Positions 1-6,111 of a stretch of DNA of 6,111 bases are shown here, piece after piece. The stretch lies in assembly GCA_027068695.1 (NCBI GenBank), contig JAMOMG010000313.1, positions 1 to 6,111 of the forward strand. The letters run 5' to 3'. Both the position numbers and the translations under genes were made by a program. The notes beneath the pieces were generated by a model. That model was not told where the DNA came from. It ran no database searches and saw nothing but the letters and a program-made list of their open reading frames with translations. Origin of the DNA: Flavobacteriaceae bacterium. GTDB lineage: Bacteria > Bacteroidota > Bacteroidia > Flavobacteriales > Flavobacteriaceae. The first letter of the stretch is position 1, and the number at the start of each line of letters is the position of its first letter.

Positions 1-1200
1 GGGTGGTTTCCTGAAAAGATAAGTAGTAAGTTAAATGCAATAATTCTTGGTATGCATGCAAAGTCCAATAATCCAGAGTTGCTAAAAGCTCAGGAATTAG
101 GCCTGAAAATATATTCATATCCTGAATTTTTATATGAACAATCTAAAAACAAAACACGTGTGGTAATAGGTGGTTCACACGGAAAAACGACAATTACCGC
201 TATGATTTTACACGTGTTAAATTATTGCGGTAAACAAGTTGATTTTATGGTTGGAGCTCAGTTAGATGGATTTAACACAATGGTACATTTAACCAATGAA
301 AACGAATTTATGGTGCTTGAGGGAGATGAGTATTTAACGAGTCCTATAGATTTGAGACCTAAATTTCATTTATATAAACCAAATATTGCCTTATTGAGTG
401 GAATTGCCTGGGATCATATCAATGTTTTTCCAACTTTTGAGAATTACGTTCAGCAGTTTTCAGAATTTATTAAAACCATAACCAATGGTGGAATTTTAGT
501 TTATAATGAAGAGGATGAGGTTTTAAAAAAAATTGTAGAACAAGCAGATAATCAGATTAAATTATATCCGTATAAAACACCAAATTACAGTATAGATAAT
601 GGAATAACTTATATGCAAACTTCATTGGGAAATATGCCTTTAGAAATTTTTGGAAAGCACAATTTACAAAATTTAGCGGGTGCACAATGGGTTTGTTTGC
701 ATATGGGCATAGGTGAAGATGATTTTTATGAAGCAATTTCCAGCTTTAGAGGTGCCAATAAAAGGTTAGAGAAAATTTTTGAGAATGAATCTACCGTTGT
801 TTTTAAAGATTTTGCGCATTCACCAAGCAAAGTAAGAGCAACAACCAGTGCTGTAAAAAATCAATATAAAAACAGAAACGTAGTAGCCTGTTTAGAATTA
901 CATACCTACAGTAGCTTAAATAAAGATTTTTTAAAAGAATATAAGGGCGCTTTAAACAGTGCAGATGAAGCCGTAGTATTTTATTCTCCACATGCGCTTG
1001 AGATGAAACAATTAGAAAAAATTTCATCTAAACAAATTAAAGAAGCTTTTGAAAGAGATGATTTAATTATTTATACAAACTCTGCTGAATTTAAAGAATT
1101 TCTATTTTCCAAAAGCTTTAAAAATTCGGCCTTACTTTTAATGAGTTCAGGAAATTATGGTGGCTTAGACTTTGATAAATTTGTTCAACAAATTAGGTAA
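1..1200 (+). CDS. mpl: Mur ligase of the Mpl type (UDP-MurNAc:murein tripeptide ligase), 5' partial
   Basis: Cytoplasmic ATP-dependent ligase that, in the Mpl family, joins recycled L-Ala-gamma-D-Glu-meso-DAP to UDP-MurNAc, returning cell-wall peptide to peptidoglycan synthesis. The reading frame is open from base 1, so the ATG at 52 is internal; 399 residues are visible and about 50 N-terminal residues are probably missing. Numbering from that ATG: P-loop GGSHGKTT at 40-47, acidic ExDEY motif (EGDEY) at 90-94, DH at 121-122, GKHNLQNLAGA at 201-211, FRGANKRLE at 232-240, DFAHSPSK at 253-260, and near the C-terminus SSGNYGGLD at 365-373. That last motif resembles the SNGGFGGIH ending of enterobacterial Mpl and favours Mpl over MurC. 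The family's usual DFAHHP is DFAHSP here, which I take to be a lineage variant. It ends in TAA 91 bases before the next gene, which appears to have its own promoter. The exact peptide substrate is inferred from family; MurC is the less likely alternative. Confidence 0.88.
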   Translation, partial: GWFPEKISSKLNAIILGMHAKSNNPELLKAQELGLKIYSYPEFLYEQSKNKTRVVIGGSHGKTTITAMILHVLNYCGKQVDFMVGAQLDGFNTMVHLTNENEFMVLEGDEYLTSPIDLRPKFHLYKPNIALLSGIAWDHINVFPTFENYVQQFSEFIKTITNGGILVYNEEDEVLKKIVEQADNQIKLYPYKTPNYSIDNGITYMQTSLGNMPLEIFGKHNLQNLAGAQWVCLHMGIGEDDFYEAISSFRGANKRLEKIFENESTVVFKDFAHSPSKVRATTSAVKNQYKNRNVVACLELHTYSSLNKDFLKEYKGALNSADEAVVFYSPHALEMKQLEKISSKQIKEAFERDDLIIYTNSAEFKEFLFSKSFKNSALLLMSSGNYGGLDFDKFVQQIR

Positions 1201-1208
1201 TATAATAA

Positions 1209-1224
1209 AAGATAAATTTATCTT
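1209..1224. promoter_or_regulatory. Perfect 16-bp palindrome, candidate operator
   Basis: AAGATAAATTTATCTT equals its own reverse complement over 16 bases. It starts 9 bases after the ligase stop and lies about 50 bases upstream of the putative -7 element of the next operon. No T-run follows and there is no loop, so a terminator is unlikely. The outer AAGAT/ATCTT arms resemble those of NsrR (Rrf2 family) sites known from proteobacteria, but the inner bases and spacing differ. A dimeric regulator site is an inference; in such AT-rich DNA chance cannot be excluded. Confidence 0.4.
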
Positions 1225-1265
1225 AAAATAGTAATAAAGGTATGTCTAAATACATTTTTTATAAT

Positions 1266-1273
1266 TAAATTTG
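1266..1273 (+). promoter_or_regulatory. Putative Bacteroidota -7 promoter element (TAnnTTTG)
   Basis: TAAATTTG matches the Bacteroidota -7 consensus TAnnTTTG exactly. It lies 18 bases before the ATG at 1292, implying a short leader of about 10-15 bases. No good TTG-type -33 element is seen at the expected distance (around 1240-1247 reads TATGTC), which would fit a promoter that needs an activator. It probably drives the three-gene DUF2249 operon. Confidence 0.5.
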
Positions 1274-1291
1274 TAGTCTAAAACTATAAAA

Positions 1292-1834
1292 ATGACAAAA
1301 GATTTCAACAAATCTAACTTAAAAAGTTTAGATGTTCGTCCTATTATTGAGGGTGGAAGTGACCCTTTTAAAGAAATAATGGAAGCCGTAAAAAAACTTC
1401 AATCAGGTGAAATGCTTAAAATCATTAATTCTTTTGAGCCAATACCGTTAATTAATAAATTAGAAAAACAAGGTTTTAAAACTTGGACAGAAAGACCAGA
1501 AGTTGGTGTGGTGCATACATTTTTTAAAAAAGAAAATAAAGATGAAATAAAAGATAAGAAGTTAGAAAAAGTGAGCCCAAATGAAAATTTTGAAGAGAAA
1601 TTAGATTATTTTAAAGGGAAAATAAAAACGATTGATGTACGGCAGTTAGAAATGCCTGAGCCAATGACTACTATTTTGCAGGAACTTGAGTTACTTCAGC
1701 AAGGGTATGCATTATTTGTAGAACATAAAAAAGTACCCCAATTTTTATTGCCAGAATTAAAAGCTAGAAACTTTGAAATATTGTATAAAAAACTATCAGA
1801 AAATCATTTGCAATTGATTATTTATAAAAATTAG
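1292..1834 (+). CDS. Protein with two tandem DUF2249 domains
   Basis: Soluble 180-residue protein with no signal peptide or membrane segment. Two copies of the DUF2249 fold are visible: residues ~11-80, opening with SLDVRP and a GEMLKIINSFEPIPLINKL core, and residues ~111-180, opening with TIDVRQLEMPEP and a YALFVEHKKVPQFLLPEL core. A lysine/glutamate-rich linker (~80-110) joins them. DUF2249 is a small domain of unknown biochemical role, often found near hemerythrin-like, denitrification or nitrogen-oxide response genes. The second copy keeps the typical PEP and H-x-x-x-P elements; the first has the insertion-like IIEGGSDPF and lacks that histidine. It is the first gene of the operon, starting at ATG 18 bases after a putative -7 element, and its TAG stop lies 3 bases before the next start. 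Domain assignment is firm; function is unknown. Confidence 0.85.
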   Translation: MTKDFNKSNLKSLDVRPIIEGGSDPFKEIMEAVKKLQSGEMLKIINSFEPIPLINKLEKQGFKTWTERPEVGVVHTFFKKENKDEIKDKKLEKVSPNENFEEKLDYFKGKIKTIDVRQLEMPEPMTTILQELELLQQGYALFVEHKKVPQFLLPELKARNFEILYKKLSENHLQLIIYKN

Positions 1835-1837
1835 ATT

Positions 1838-3127
1838 TTGAACGGTTTAAATACAAATAATGCACCAGACAGTAGTGTAGTAGTGCCTCATTTTATATTT
1901 GGAGCAATCAACCTTTTTGTGTTAGCTATTCTAATTATACTAGCAAACACAAATTTATTTGAAGCTTATTTTAATAATAAATTAATTGCAATAACTCACA
2001 TGGCTGTTTTAGGTTGGGCAACTATGATAGTTTTTGGCGCTTTGTATCAATTAATTCCTGTAGTTTTTGAAACCTCTCTTTATAGCGAAAAATTAGCAAA
2101 ATTTACTTTTTGGATATCGGCAGTTAGTGTTCTTTTTTTAACGTATTCTTTTTGGGTTGGAGCATTTGCTACACTACTAATTTATGCCGCTTTGTTGATG
2201 TTTTTGTCACTGCTTTTGTTTGTTGTAAATGTATTGCTTTCGTATAAAAAATCAGTAATAAAAAACACGTCATCAAAATTTATAATTGCAGCTATTTTGT
2301 GGTTGGCAGTTACTGAATTAATAGGGACAATTATAGCTTTAAATTTTAAGTTTAGTTTTTTAACGGTAATTCATTTACATTATTTAAAAATTCATGCAAC
2401 AGTTGGGCTAATAGGCTGGTTTTTAATGCTAATTATTGGAGTTGGCTCTACATTGTTACCTATGTTTTTAATTTCTCATAATTTGAAATATAAAAAACTG
2501 GATGCCTCTTTTGTTATATTAAATATAGGGTTAATAGGATTAATAATGAATTGGTTCTTAGTCCAAAAATGGTTATTTACAGTAGTATGTTGGGCTTTAA
2601 TAGCTGTGGGAATACTGCTATTTATCTCATTTATTTATGAATCTTATAAAAAGAGAATTCGTAAAAAGCTAGATGTAGGTATGCAATATTCAATGTTGGC
2701 AATAGCAGCTATTATACTGCCAATACTAATTAGTTTAGTATTAATAATTGGTTTTAATTTCGAATTTGAATTATTGTCAAGAGTTGTTATACTTTATGGA
2801 TTTTCAATAATATTTGGGTTTATTACTACGTTAATTTTAGGACAAACCTATAAAACATTACCATTTATAATTTGGTTAGAAAAGTATAAAAGTTTGGTAG
2901 GAAAAGTAAAAACACCACTACCTAGAGAGTTGTATTCAAAACAAATAGCAACCATTCAATTTTATTTGTATTTATTTTTTTTAGTGTCTATACCAATTGG
3001 TTTTTTAATGAATAACAATAGTATAATTAAAGTTGGAAGTTATACACTTTTGGCAGTTTCAATTCTCTACAATATAAACGTTCTAAAAATAATTTTTCAT
3101 AAAGTAAAAAATAATGAAAATGAATAA
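1838..3127 (+). CDS. 12-segment membrane protein, NnrS / heme-copper oxidase subunit I-like
   Basis: Integral inner-membrane protein of 429 residues with about 12 hydrophobic segments (approximately 18-37, 50-76, 90-111, 113-135, 148-169, 186-210, 222-242, 246-266, 284-306, 313-336, 372-391, 398-418). The second segment has ITHMAVLGWATMIVFGALYQ (res 52-71) followed by LIPV, a H-xxx-LG-x(7)-GA-x-x-Q-x-x-P pattern seen in NnrS-like and cbb3/NorB-like proteins. The sixth begins KIHATVGLIGW (184-194). H54 and H186 are plausible heme ligands. Segment 10 has no histidine, so the binuclear-centre set of true oxidases and NO reductases is absent; catalytic O2 or NO reduction is unlikely. The frame opens with TTG at 1838, 3 bases after the upstream stop. 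The first ATG codon is residue 55, inside segment 2, so an early non-ATG start is needed; GTG at 1883 is a less likely alternative. Its own stop overlaps the next gene. Function is unproven; heme/copper or NO-related roles are inferred. Confidence 0.7.
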   Translation: MNGLNTNNAPDSSVVVPHFIFGAINLFVLAILIILANTNLFEAYFNNKLIAITHMAVLGWATMIVFGALYQLIPVVFETSLYSEKLAKFTFWISAVSVLFLTYSFWVGAFATLLIYAALLMFLSLLLFVVNVLLSYKKSVIKNTSSKFIIAAILWLAVTELIGTIIALNFKFSFLTVIHLHYLKIHATVGLIGWFLMLIIGVGSTLLPMFLISHNLKYKKLDASFVILNIGLIGLIMNWFLVQKWLFTVVCWALIAVGILLFISFIYESYKKRIRKKLDVGMQYSMLAIAAIILPILISLVLIIGFNFEFELLSRVVILYGFSIIFGFITTLILGQTYKTLPFIIWLEKYKSLVGKVKTPLPRELYSKQIATIQFYLYLFFLVSIPIGFLMNNNSIIKVGSYTLLAVSILYNINVLKIIFHKVKNNENE

Positions 3128-3437
3128 ACAAGAAATAGCACAATTTGAGTTAGACACATTGGAATTACTTAAAAATGTAATGGATCCTGAGATTGAAATT
3201 AACATTGTTGATTTGGGGTTGATTTATGAACTGTATTATGATGGAGATAAAAAAATTAATATTGTAATGACTTTCTCTACACCATCTTGTCCGTTAGGAG
3301 ATACAATTAAGACGAATATACAAGAAACTATTAAGCAGAAGTATCCTAATTTCACCATTGATATTGATGTGGTTTTTCACCCACAATGGAATACAGCCAT
3401 GGTTAGTGAGGAAGGCAAAAGAGTATTAGGGTTGTAA
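3114..3437 (+). CDS. MIP18/DUF59 family metal-sulfur cluster assembly factor (SufT/PaaD-like)
   Basis: Small cytoplasmic protein of 107 residues covering the whole MIP18 (DUF59) fold. Visible motifs are MDPEIEINIVDLGLIYEL (res 23-40), TFSTPSCPLGD (53-63) with the conserved cysteine C59, and the C-terminal HPQWNTAMVSEEGKRVLGL (89-107), equivalent to the family's PpW...MSEEa...LGL ending. Family members (SufT, PaaD, eukaryotic CIA2) help mature or load iron-sulfur clusters on client proteins. The ATG at 3114 overlaps the upstream membrane-protein gene by 14 bases; a second in-frame ATG at 3120 would shorten the overlap to 8, and no ribosome binding site decides between them. Either way translation is probably coupled. 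It ends in tandem TAA TAA (3435-3440). There is no SUF gene in the window, so the client may be a product of this operon or its regulon; that is inference. Confidence 0.88.
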   Translation: MKMNKQEIAQFELDTLELLKNVMDPEIEINIVDLGLIYELYYDGDKKINIVMTFSTPSCPLGDTIKTNIQETIKQKYPNFTIDIDVVFHPQWNTAMVSEEGKRVLGL

Positions 3438-3451
3438 TAAAAATTTTGAGC

Positions 3452-4951
3452 TTAATGTTTCTTCCAAAAGAATGGAGTTAATAAAATTAATACGGTAAAT
3501 AATTCTAATCTACCAATTAACATTAAAAAGGAGCAAATCCATTTTGCTCCAACAGATAAATGAGCAAAATTATCTACAGGACTAACAGAACCTATTGCAG
3601 GACCAATATTTCCTAATGAAGAAGCTGCAGCACCAAAAGCAGATTCAAAATCTAACCCAAAGAATGTTAGTAAGATAGAGCTTGTGATAAAAATACCCAT
3701 ATACAATACAAAAAAGGCTAGAATGTTATAAATAATATTTTTTGGAACCCCTGTTCCATCGTAACGAACAGGAATAATAGCATTTGGGTGTAATAATTTC
3801 TTAAATTCAAACAAGCTGTTCTTTATCATAATAATATGGCGAACAATTTTAACACCACCACTTGTTGAACCAGCAGAACCACCAATAAAAAAGAGAGAGA
3901 ACATGAGCATGGTTGCAAAAGAATTCCACATGGTAAAATCGGCACTTACAAATCCAGTAGTTGTTAAAATGGAGGTAACCTGAAAAGCAGCATGTCTAAA
4001 AGCACTTTCAGTTTCTCCCCAGGGTTTAGGATGGTTAATAGTGCTAACCAAATTAGAATCTTGAAAATTTACAATTACAATGGTAATTAGCAAGGTTAGG
4101 GTAAGTACGCCAAAAAAGTAATATTTAAATTCTTCACTTTGAAAAACTTTACGAATTTTTCCTTTTAAAGCAAAATAGGTAAGTACAAAGTTAGCACCAG
4201 CAATAAACATAAAAACAGTTATAATGTATTGAATTACAGGAGTTCCATTCCAATGTGCTATGCTTGCATTTTTTGTTGAAAACCCACCAGTACTTAAAGT
4301 TGCCATCGCATGATTTATAGCATCAAACCATGTCATTCCAGCAATTTTTAGCAGAAAAAACTCTGTAAATGTTAGCGAAAAATAGATTAACCAAAGTCGT
4401 TTTGCTGTTTCTGTTATTCTAGGATGCATTTTATCTGCTGAAGGACCTGGGGCTTCAGCCATAAATAATTGCATACCACCAATACCAAGCAAAGGTAAAA
4501 TAGCAACTGTTAGTACAATAATACCCATTCCTCCAATCCAATGTGTTGCACTACGCCAAAATAAAATTCCTTTTGGCATAGACTCTATATTGGTTAAAAT
4601 AGAAGACCCTGTTGTTGAATAGCCTGAAATTGTTTCAAAAATAGCATTGGTGAAATTTGGTATGGTTCCAGAAAACAAGTAGGGTAGTGTCCCCGTAATA
4701 GTAAGCATTAACCAACCCAATGTAACAATAAGATATCCTTCTTTTTTTTGTAAATTTTTTGGAGCATTCCTGTTAAAAAACCACAATAAAAACCCAACTG
4801 AAATGGTTGTTAAACCAGCCAGTAAAATTCCTTTTTGTGCAGGTTCATTATGATACATGCTAAATGGAACAGCAATTAACATAAAAACACCATTAAGCAT
4901 GGATGTTAAACCTAAAAAACTAATGATAATTTTTATATTAATGTTTTTCAT
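3452..4951 (-). CDS. trkH: TrkH family potassium uptake channel subunit
   Basis: Ion-conducting membrane subunit of the Trk K+ uptake system, 499 residues, near the normal TrkH length. It shows the four-fold M1-P-M2 architecture, each pore loop carrying a filter motif around a conserved glycine: YSTTGSS (111-117), STGGF (220-224), TTTGF (330-334, G333) and SSLGNIGPA (444-452, G447). The glycine/serine-rich GGSAGSTSGGVKIVR (357-371) matches the intramembrane gating loop in the third repeat. The C-terminal GRLELFTVLILLTPFFW (480-496) holds the conserved GRLE signature. HWIGGMGIIVL (137-147) is another TrkH hallmark. The gene follows trkA by 3 bases (TAA-TTC-ATG) on the same strand, so the two are almost certainly co-transcribed. 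It converges on the MIP18 gene with 14 bases between stops. All key residues are intact. Confidence 0.96.
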   Translation of the reverse strand: MKNINIKIIISFLGLTSMLNGVFMLIAVPFSMYHNEPAQKGILLAGLTTISVGFLLWFFNRNAPKNLQKKEGYLIVTLGWLMLTITGTLPYLFSGTIPNFTNAIFETISGYSTTGSSILTNIESMPKGILFWRSATHWIGGMGIIVLTVAILPLLGIGGMQLFMAEAPGPSADKMHPRITETAKRLWLIYFSLTFTEFFLLKIAGMTWFDAINHAMATLSTGGFSTKNASIAHWNGTPVIQYIITVFMFIAGANFVLTYFALKGKIRKVFQSEEFKYYFFGVLTLTLLITIVIVNFQDSNLVSTINHPKPWGETESAFRHAAFQVTSILTTTGFVSADFTMWNSFATMLMFSLFFIGGSAGSTSGGVKIVRHIIMIKNSLFEFKKLLHPNAIIPVRYDGTGVPKNIIYNILAFFVLYMGIFITSSILLTFFGLDFESAFGAAASSLGNIGPAIGSVSPVDNFAHLSVGAKWICSFLMLIGRLELFTVLILLTPFFWKKH

Positions 4952-4954
4952 GAA

Positions 4955-6111
4955 TTAATTAAATAATTTCTCAACATTATAGATAGCTTCAGGTAAACAA
5001 AAAACAACAGCTTTGTCACCAGCTAAAATTTGAAAATCACCAAAGGTCATTAAAGCAATTCCATCTCTAATTACACCTGCGAAAACAGCTTTTTTGGTTA
5101 ATTTAATGTCTTTTATTAAATTTTTTGTAACAGCAGAATCTTTTTTCACATTGAATTCGAGTACTTCAGCATCAATGTTGTGTAAGTTGGCTAATTTCAA
5201 TACATCACCTTTACGAACATGCTTGAAAATGGCACTGGCAGCTAATAATTTTTTATTAATTAAAGTATCAATTCCAATAGTTTGAGAAATATTGATATAA
5301 TCCATATTTTCTACCAATGCAATTGTTTTTTTGACTCCTTTCGACTTGGCAACCAAACACGTCATAATATTAGTTTCAGAATTTCCAGTTACTGCAATAA
5401 AGGCATCCATTTCACTAATGTTTTCCTCTTCTAAAAGCTCAACATTCCTACCATCACCTTTAATAATTAATGCATTTGGTAATTTTTCTGCAATCTCTTT
5501 TGCTCTTTCTTTTTTTATTTCAATTAGTTTGGTATTGAAATTTCCATCACATAAATTTCTTGCTGCTTTTACACCAATTTTACTGCCACCTAAAATCATC
5601 ACATCTTTAACTCCAAAAGGTGTTTTTCCCATAAGTTTATATAATTTTTTTATACTGTTTTCTGGTATAGAAAAATAAACTTGGTCAAAAGCACTGTACT
5701 TGGTGTTACCTCTTGGAATAATGGTTTCATTACCATTTTCGGGTTTTATGGCAATGGTAATAAAAGCTACATCAGAAAATTTATGGCGAGCTTCCTCAAC
5801 TGTTAAACCAATAAGTGGAGAATTGTATTCTAAAGTACTTCCTAAAATGTTAAGGGTTCCATTTTCAAATTCAATGGTGTCATTAAAAGCCGATTGGTGT
5901 AATAACATTTTAATTTCTTCTGCAGCCAATTGACCTGGAGATATCATAAAGTCAACACCTAATTCTGTAAAATCAATTTCATTATTTTGCGTAAACTCAT
6001 GACTACTTATTCTGGCAATAGTTTTTGTTGCTCCTAATTTTTTTGCAATTACAGATAGTGTAAAATTAGTATTTTGAGATTCAGTAACTGCTAAAAATAT
6101 GTCAGCCTTAT
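4955..6111 (-). CDS. trkA: TrkA, NAD-binding regulatory subunit of Trk K+ uptake, 5' partial
   Basis: Cytoplasmic peripheral protein that gates TrkH in response to nucleotides. The frame is open through the window edge: the ATG at 5947 is internal, because the 54 codons before it read on as TrkA (ADIFLAVTESQNTN, then IARISSHEF, then LGVDFMISPGQLAAEEI). 384 residues are visible, and about 65 are missing relative to a ~450-residue TrkA, including the first dinucleotide-binding glycine motif. Numbering visible residues from 6109: tail of RCK_N1 (1-~70), RCK_C1 (~85-160), RCK_N2 (~168-285) with GGSKIG (174-179) and acidic E197 ending the second strand (consistent with NAD(H) binding), GDG at 218-220, AVTGNSETN (239-247), and RCK_C2 (~305-384). 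The two N-C repeats are typical of TrkA rather than single-repeat KtrA. It is the first gene of the visible trkA-trkH unit; its promoter is outside the window. Confidence 0.95.
   Translation of the reverse strand, partial: KADIFLAVTESQNTNFTLSVIAKKLGATKTIARISSHEFTQNNEIDFTELGVDFMISPGQLAAEEIKMLLHQSAFNDTIEFENGTLNILGSTLEYNSPLIGLTVEEARHKFSDVAFITIAIKPENGNETIIPRGNTKYSAFDQVYFSIPENSIKKLYKLMGKTPFGVKDVMILGGSKIGVKAARNLCDGNFNTKLIEIKKERAKEIAEKLPNALIIKGDGRNVELLEEENISEMDAFIAVTGNSETNIMTCLVAKSKGVKKTIALVENMDYINISQTIGIDTLINKKLLAASAIFKHVRKGDVLKLANLHNIDAEVLEFNVKKDSAVTKNLIKDIKLTKKAVFAGVIRDGIALMTFGDFQILAGDKAVVFCLPEAIYNVEKLFN

Noticed and set aside
803..1027. 74-codon minus-strand open frame inside the Mur ligase gene
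   Set aside because: It is antisense to well-conserved Mur ligase codons, its protein is compositionally odd (rich in L, C and Y) and shows no recognisable domain.
1201..1230. Possible intrinsic terminator after the Mur ligase gene
   Set aside because: The palindrome has no loop, no GC in the stem beyond one pair per arm, and no following T-run, so it was listed as a candidate operator instead.
1240..1255. Imperfect dyads GTAT-N6-ATAC and ATGT-N6-ACAT near the -33 region
   Set aside because: Only four-base arms with two competing centres in AT-rich DNA; they could form a CRP/FNR-sized site but chance is as good an explanation.
1838..3127. Reading the membrane protein as a genuine cytochrome oxidase or NO reductase catalytic subunit
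   Set aside because: The histidines expected in later segments for a copper or iron B site and high-spin heme are missing.
5094..5933. Three plus-strand open frames (5094-5285, 5331-5678, 5700-5933) inside trkA
   Set aside because: All lie antisense to conserved RCK domain sequence and have serine/phenylalanine-rich products typical of the complement of an AT-rich coding strand.
4955..5947. Treating trkA as a complete gene starting at the ATG at 5947
   Set aside because: The same frame continues without a stop to the window edge with clear TrkA sequence, so the ATG is internal and the gene is 5' partial.

Overview
The window is AT-rich (roughly one third G+C by eye) and packed with genes. 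It looks like chromosomal DNA of a member of the Bacteroidota, most likely the family Flavobacteriaceae. The evidence is protein style (a Mpl-type Mur ligase with lineage-specific motifs, TrkH/TrkA sequences rich in K, N and I), an AT-rich upstream region with a TAnnTTTG-type -7 element, and no clear Shine-Dalgarno sequences before the starts. No mobile element, CRISPR array, tRNA or rRNA was seen.

Layout: (1) 1-1200, plus strand, is the 3' part of a Mur ligase of the Mpl type (murein tripeptide recycling); its 5' end lies outside the window. (2) 1201-1291 is a 91-bp intergenic region with a perfect 16-bp palindrome (1209-1224) and a putative Bacteroidota promoter (-7 element at 1266-1273). 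(3) 1292-3437, plus strand, is a tight three-gene operon: a protein with two DUF2249 domains, a polytopic membrane protein of about 12 segments resembling NnrS / heme-copper oxidase subunit I but lacking the histidines of a catalytic binuclear centre, and a small MIP18/DUF59 (SufT/PaaD-like) iron-sulfur assembly factor. (4) 3452-6111, minus strand, is the trkA-trkH potassium uptake pair. trkA is transcribed first and cut at its 5' end by the window edge; trkH follows after 3 bases. The two transcription units converge with 14 bases between stop codons.

The ligase and the Trk system are ordinary housekeeping functions. The accessory interest is the three-gene operon. DUF2249 proteins, NnrS-like membrane proteins and MIP18-family Fe-S factors are each linked by family knowledge to nitrogen-oxide, heme or iron-sulfur biology, so a role in handling or sensing NO, or in metallocentre maintenance under low oxygen, is a reasonable hypothesis. 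The sequence alone does not prove it. No clearly unprecedented system is visible.
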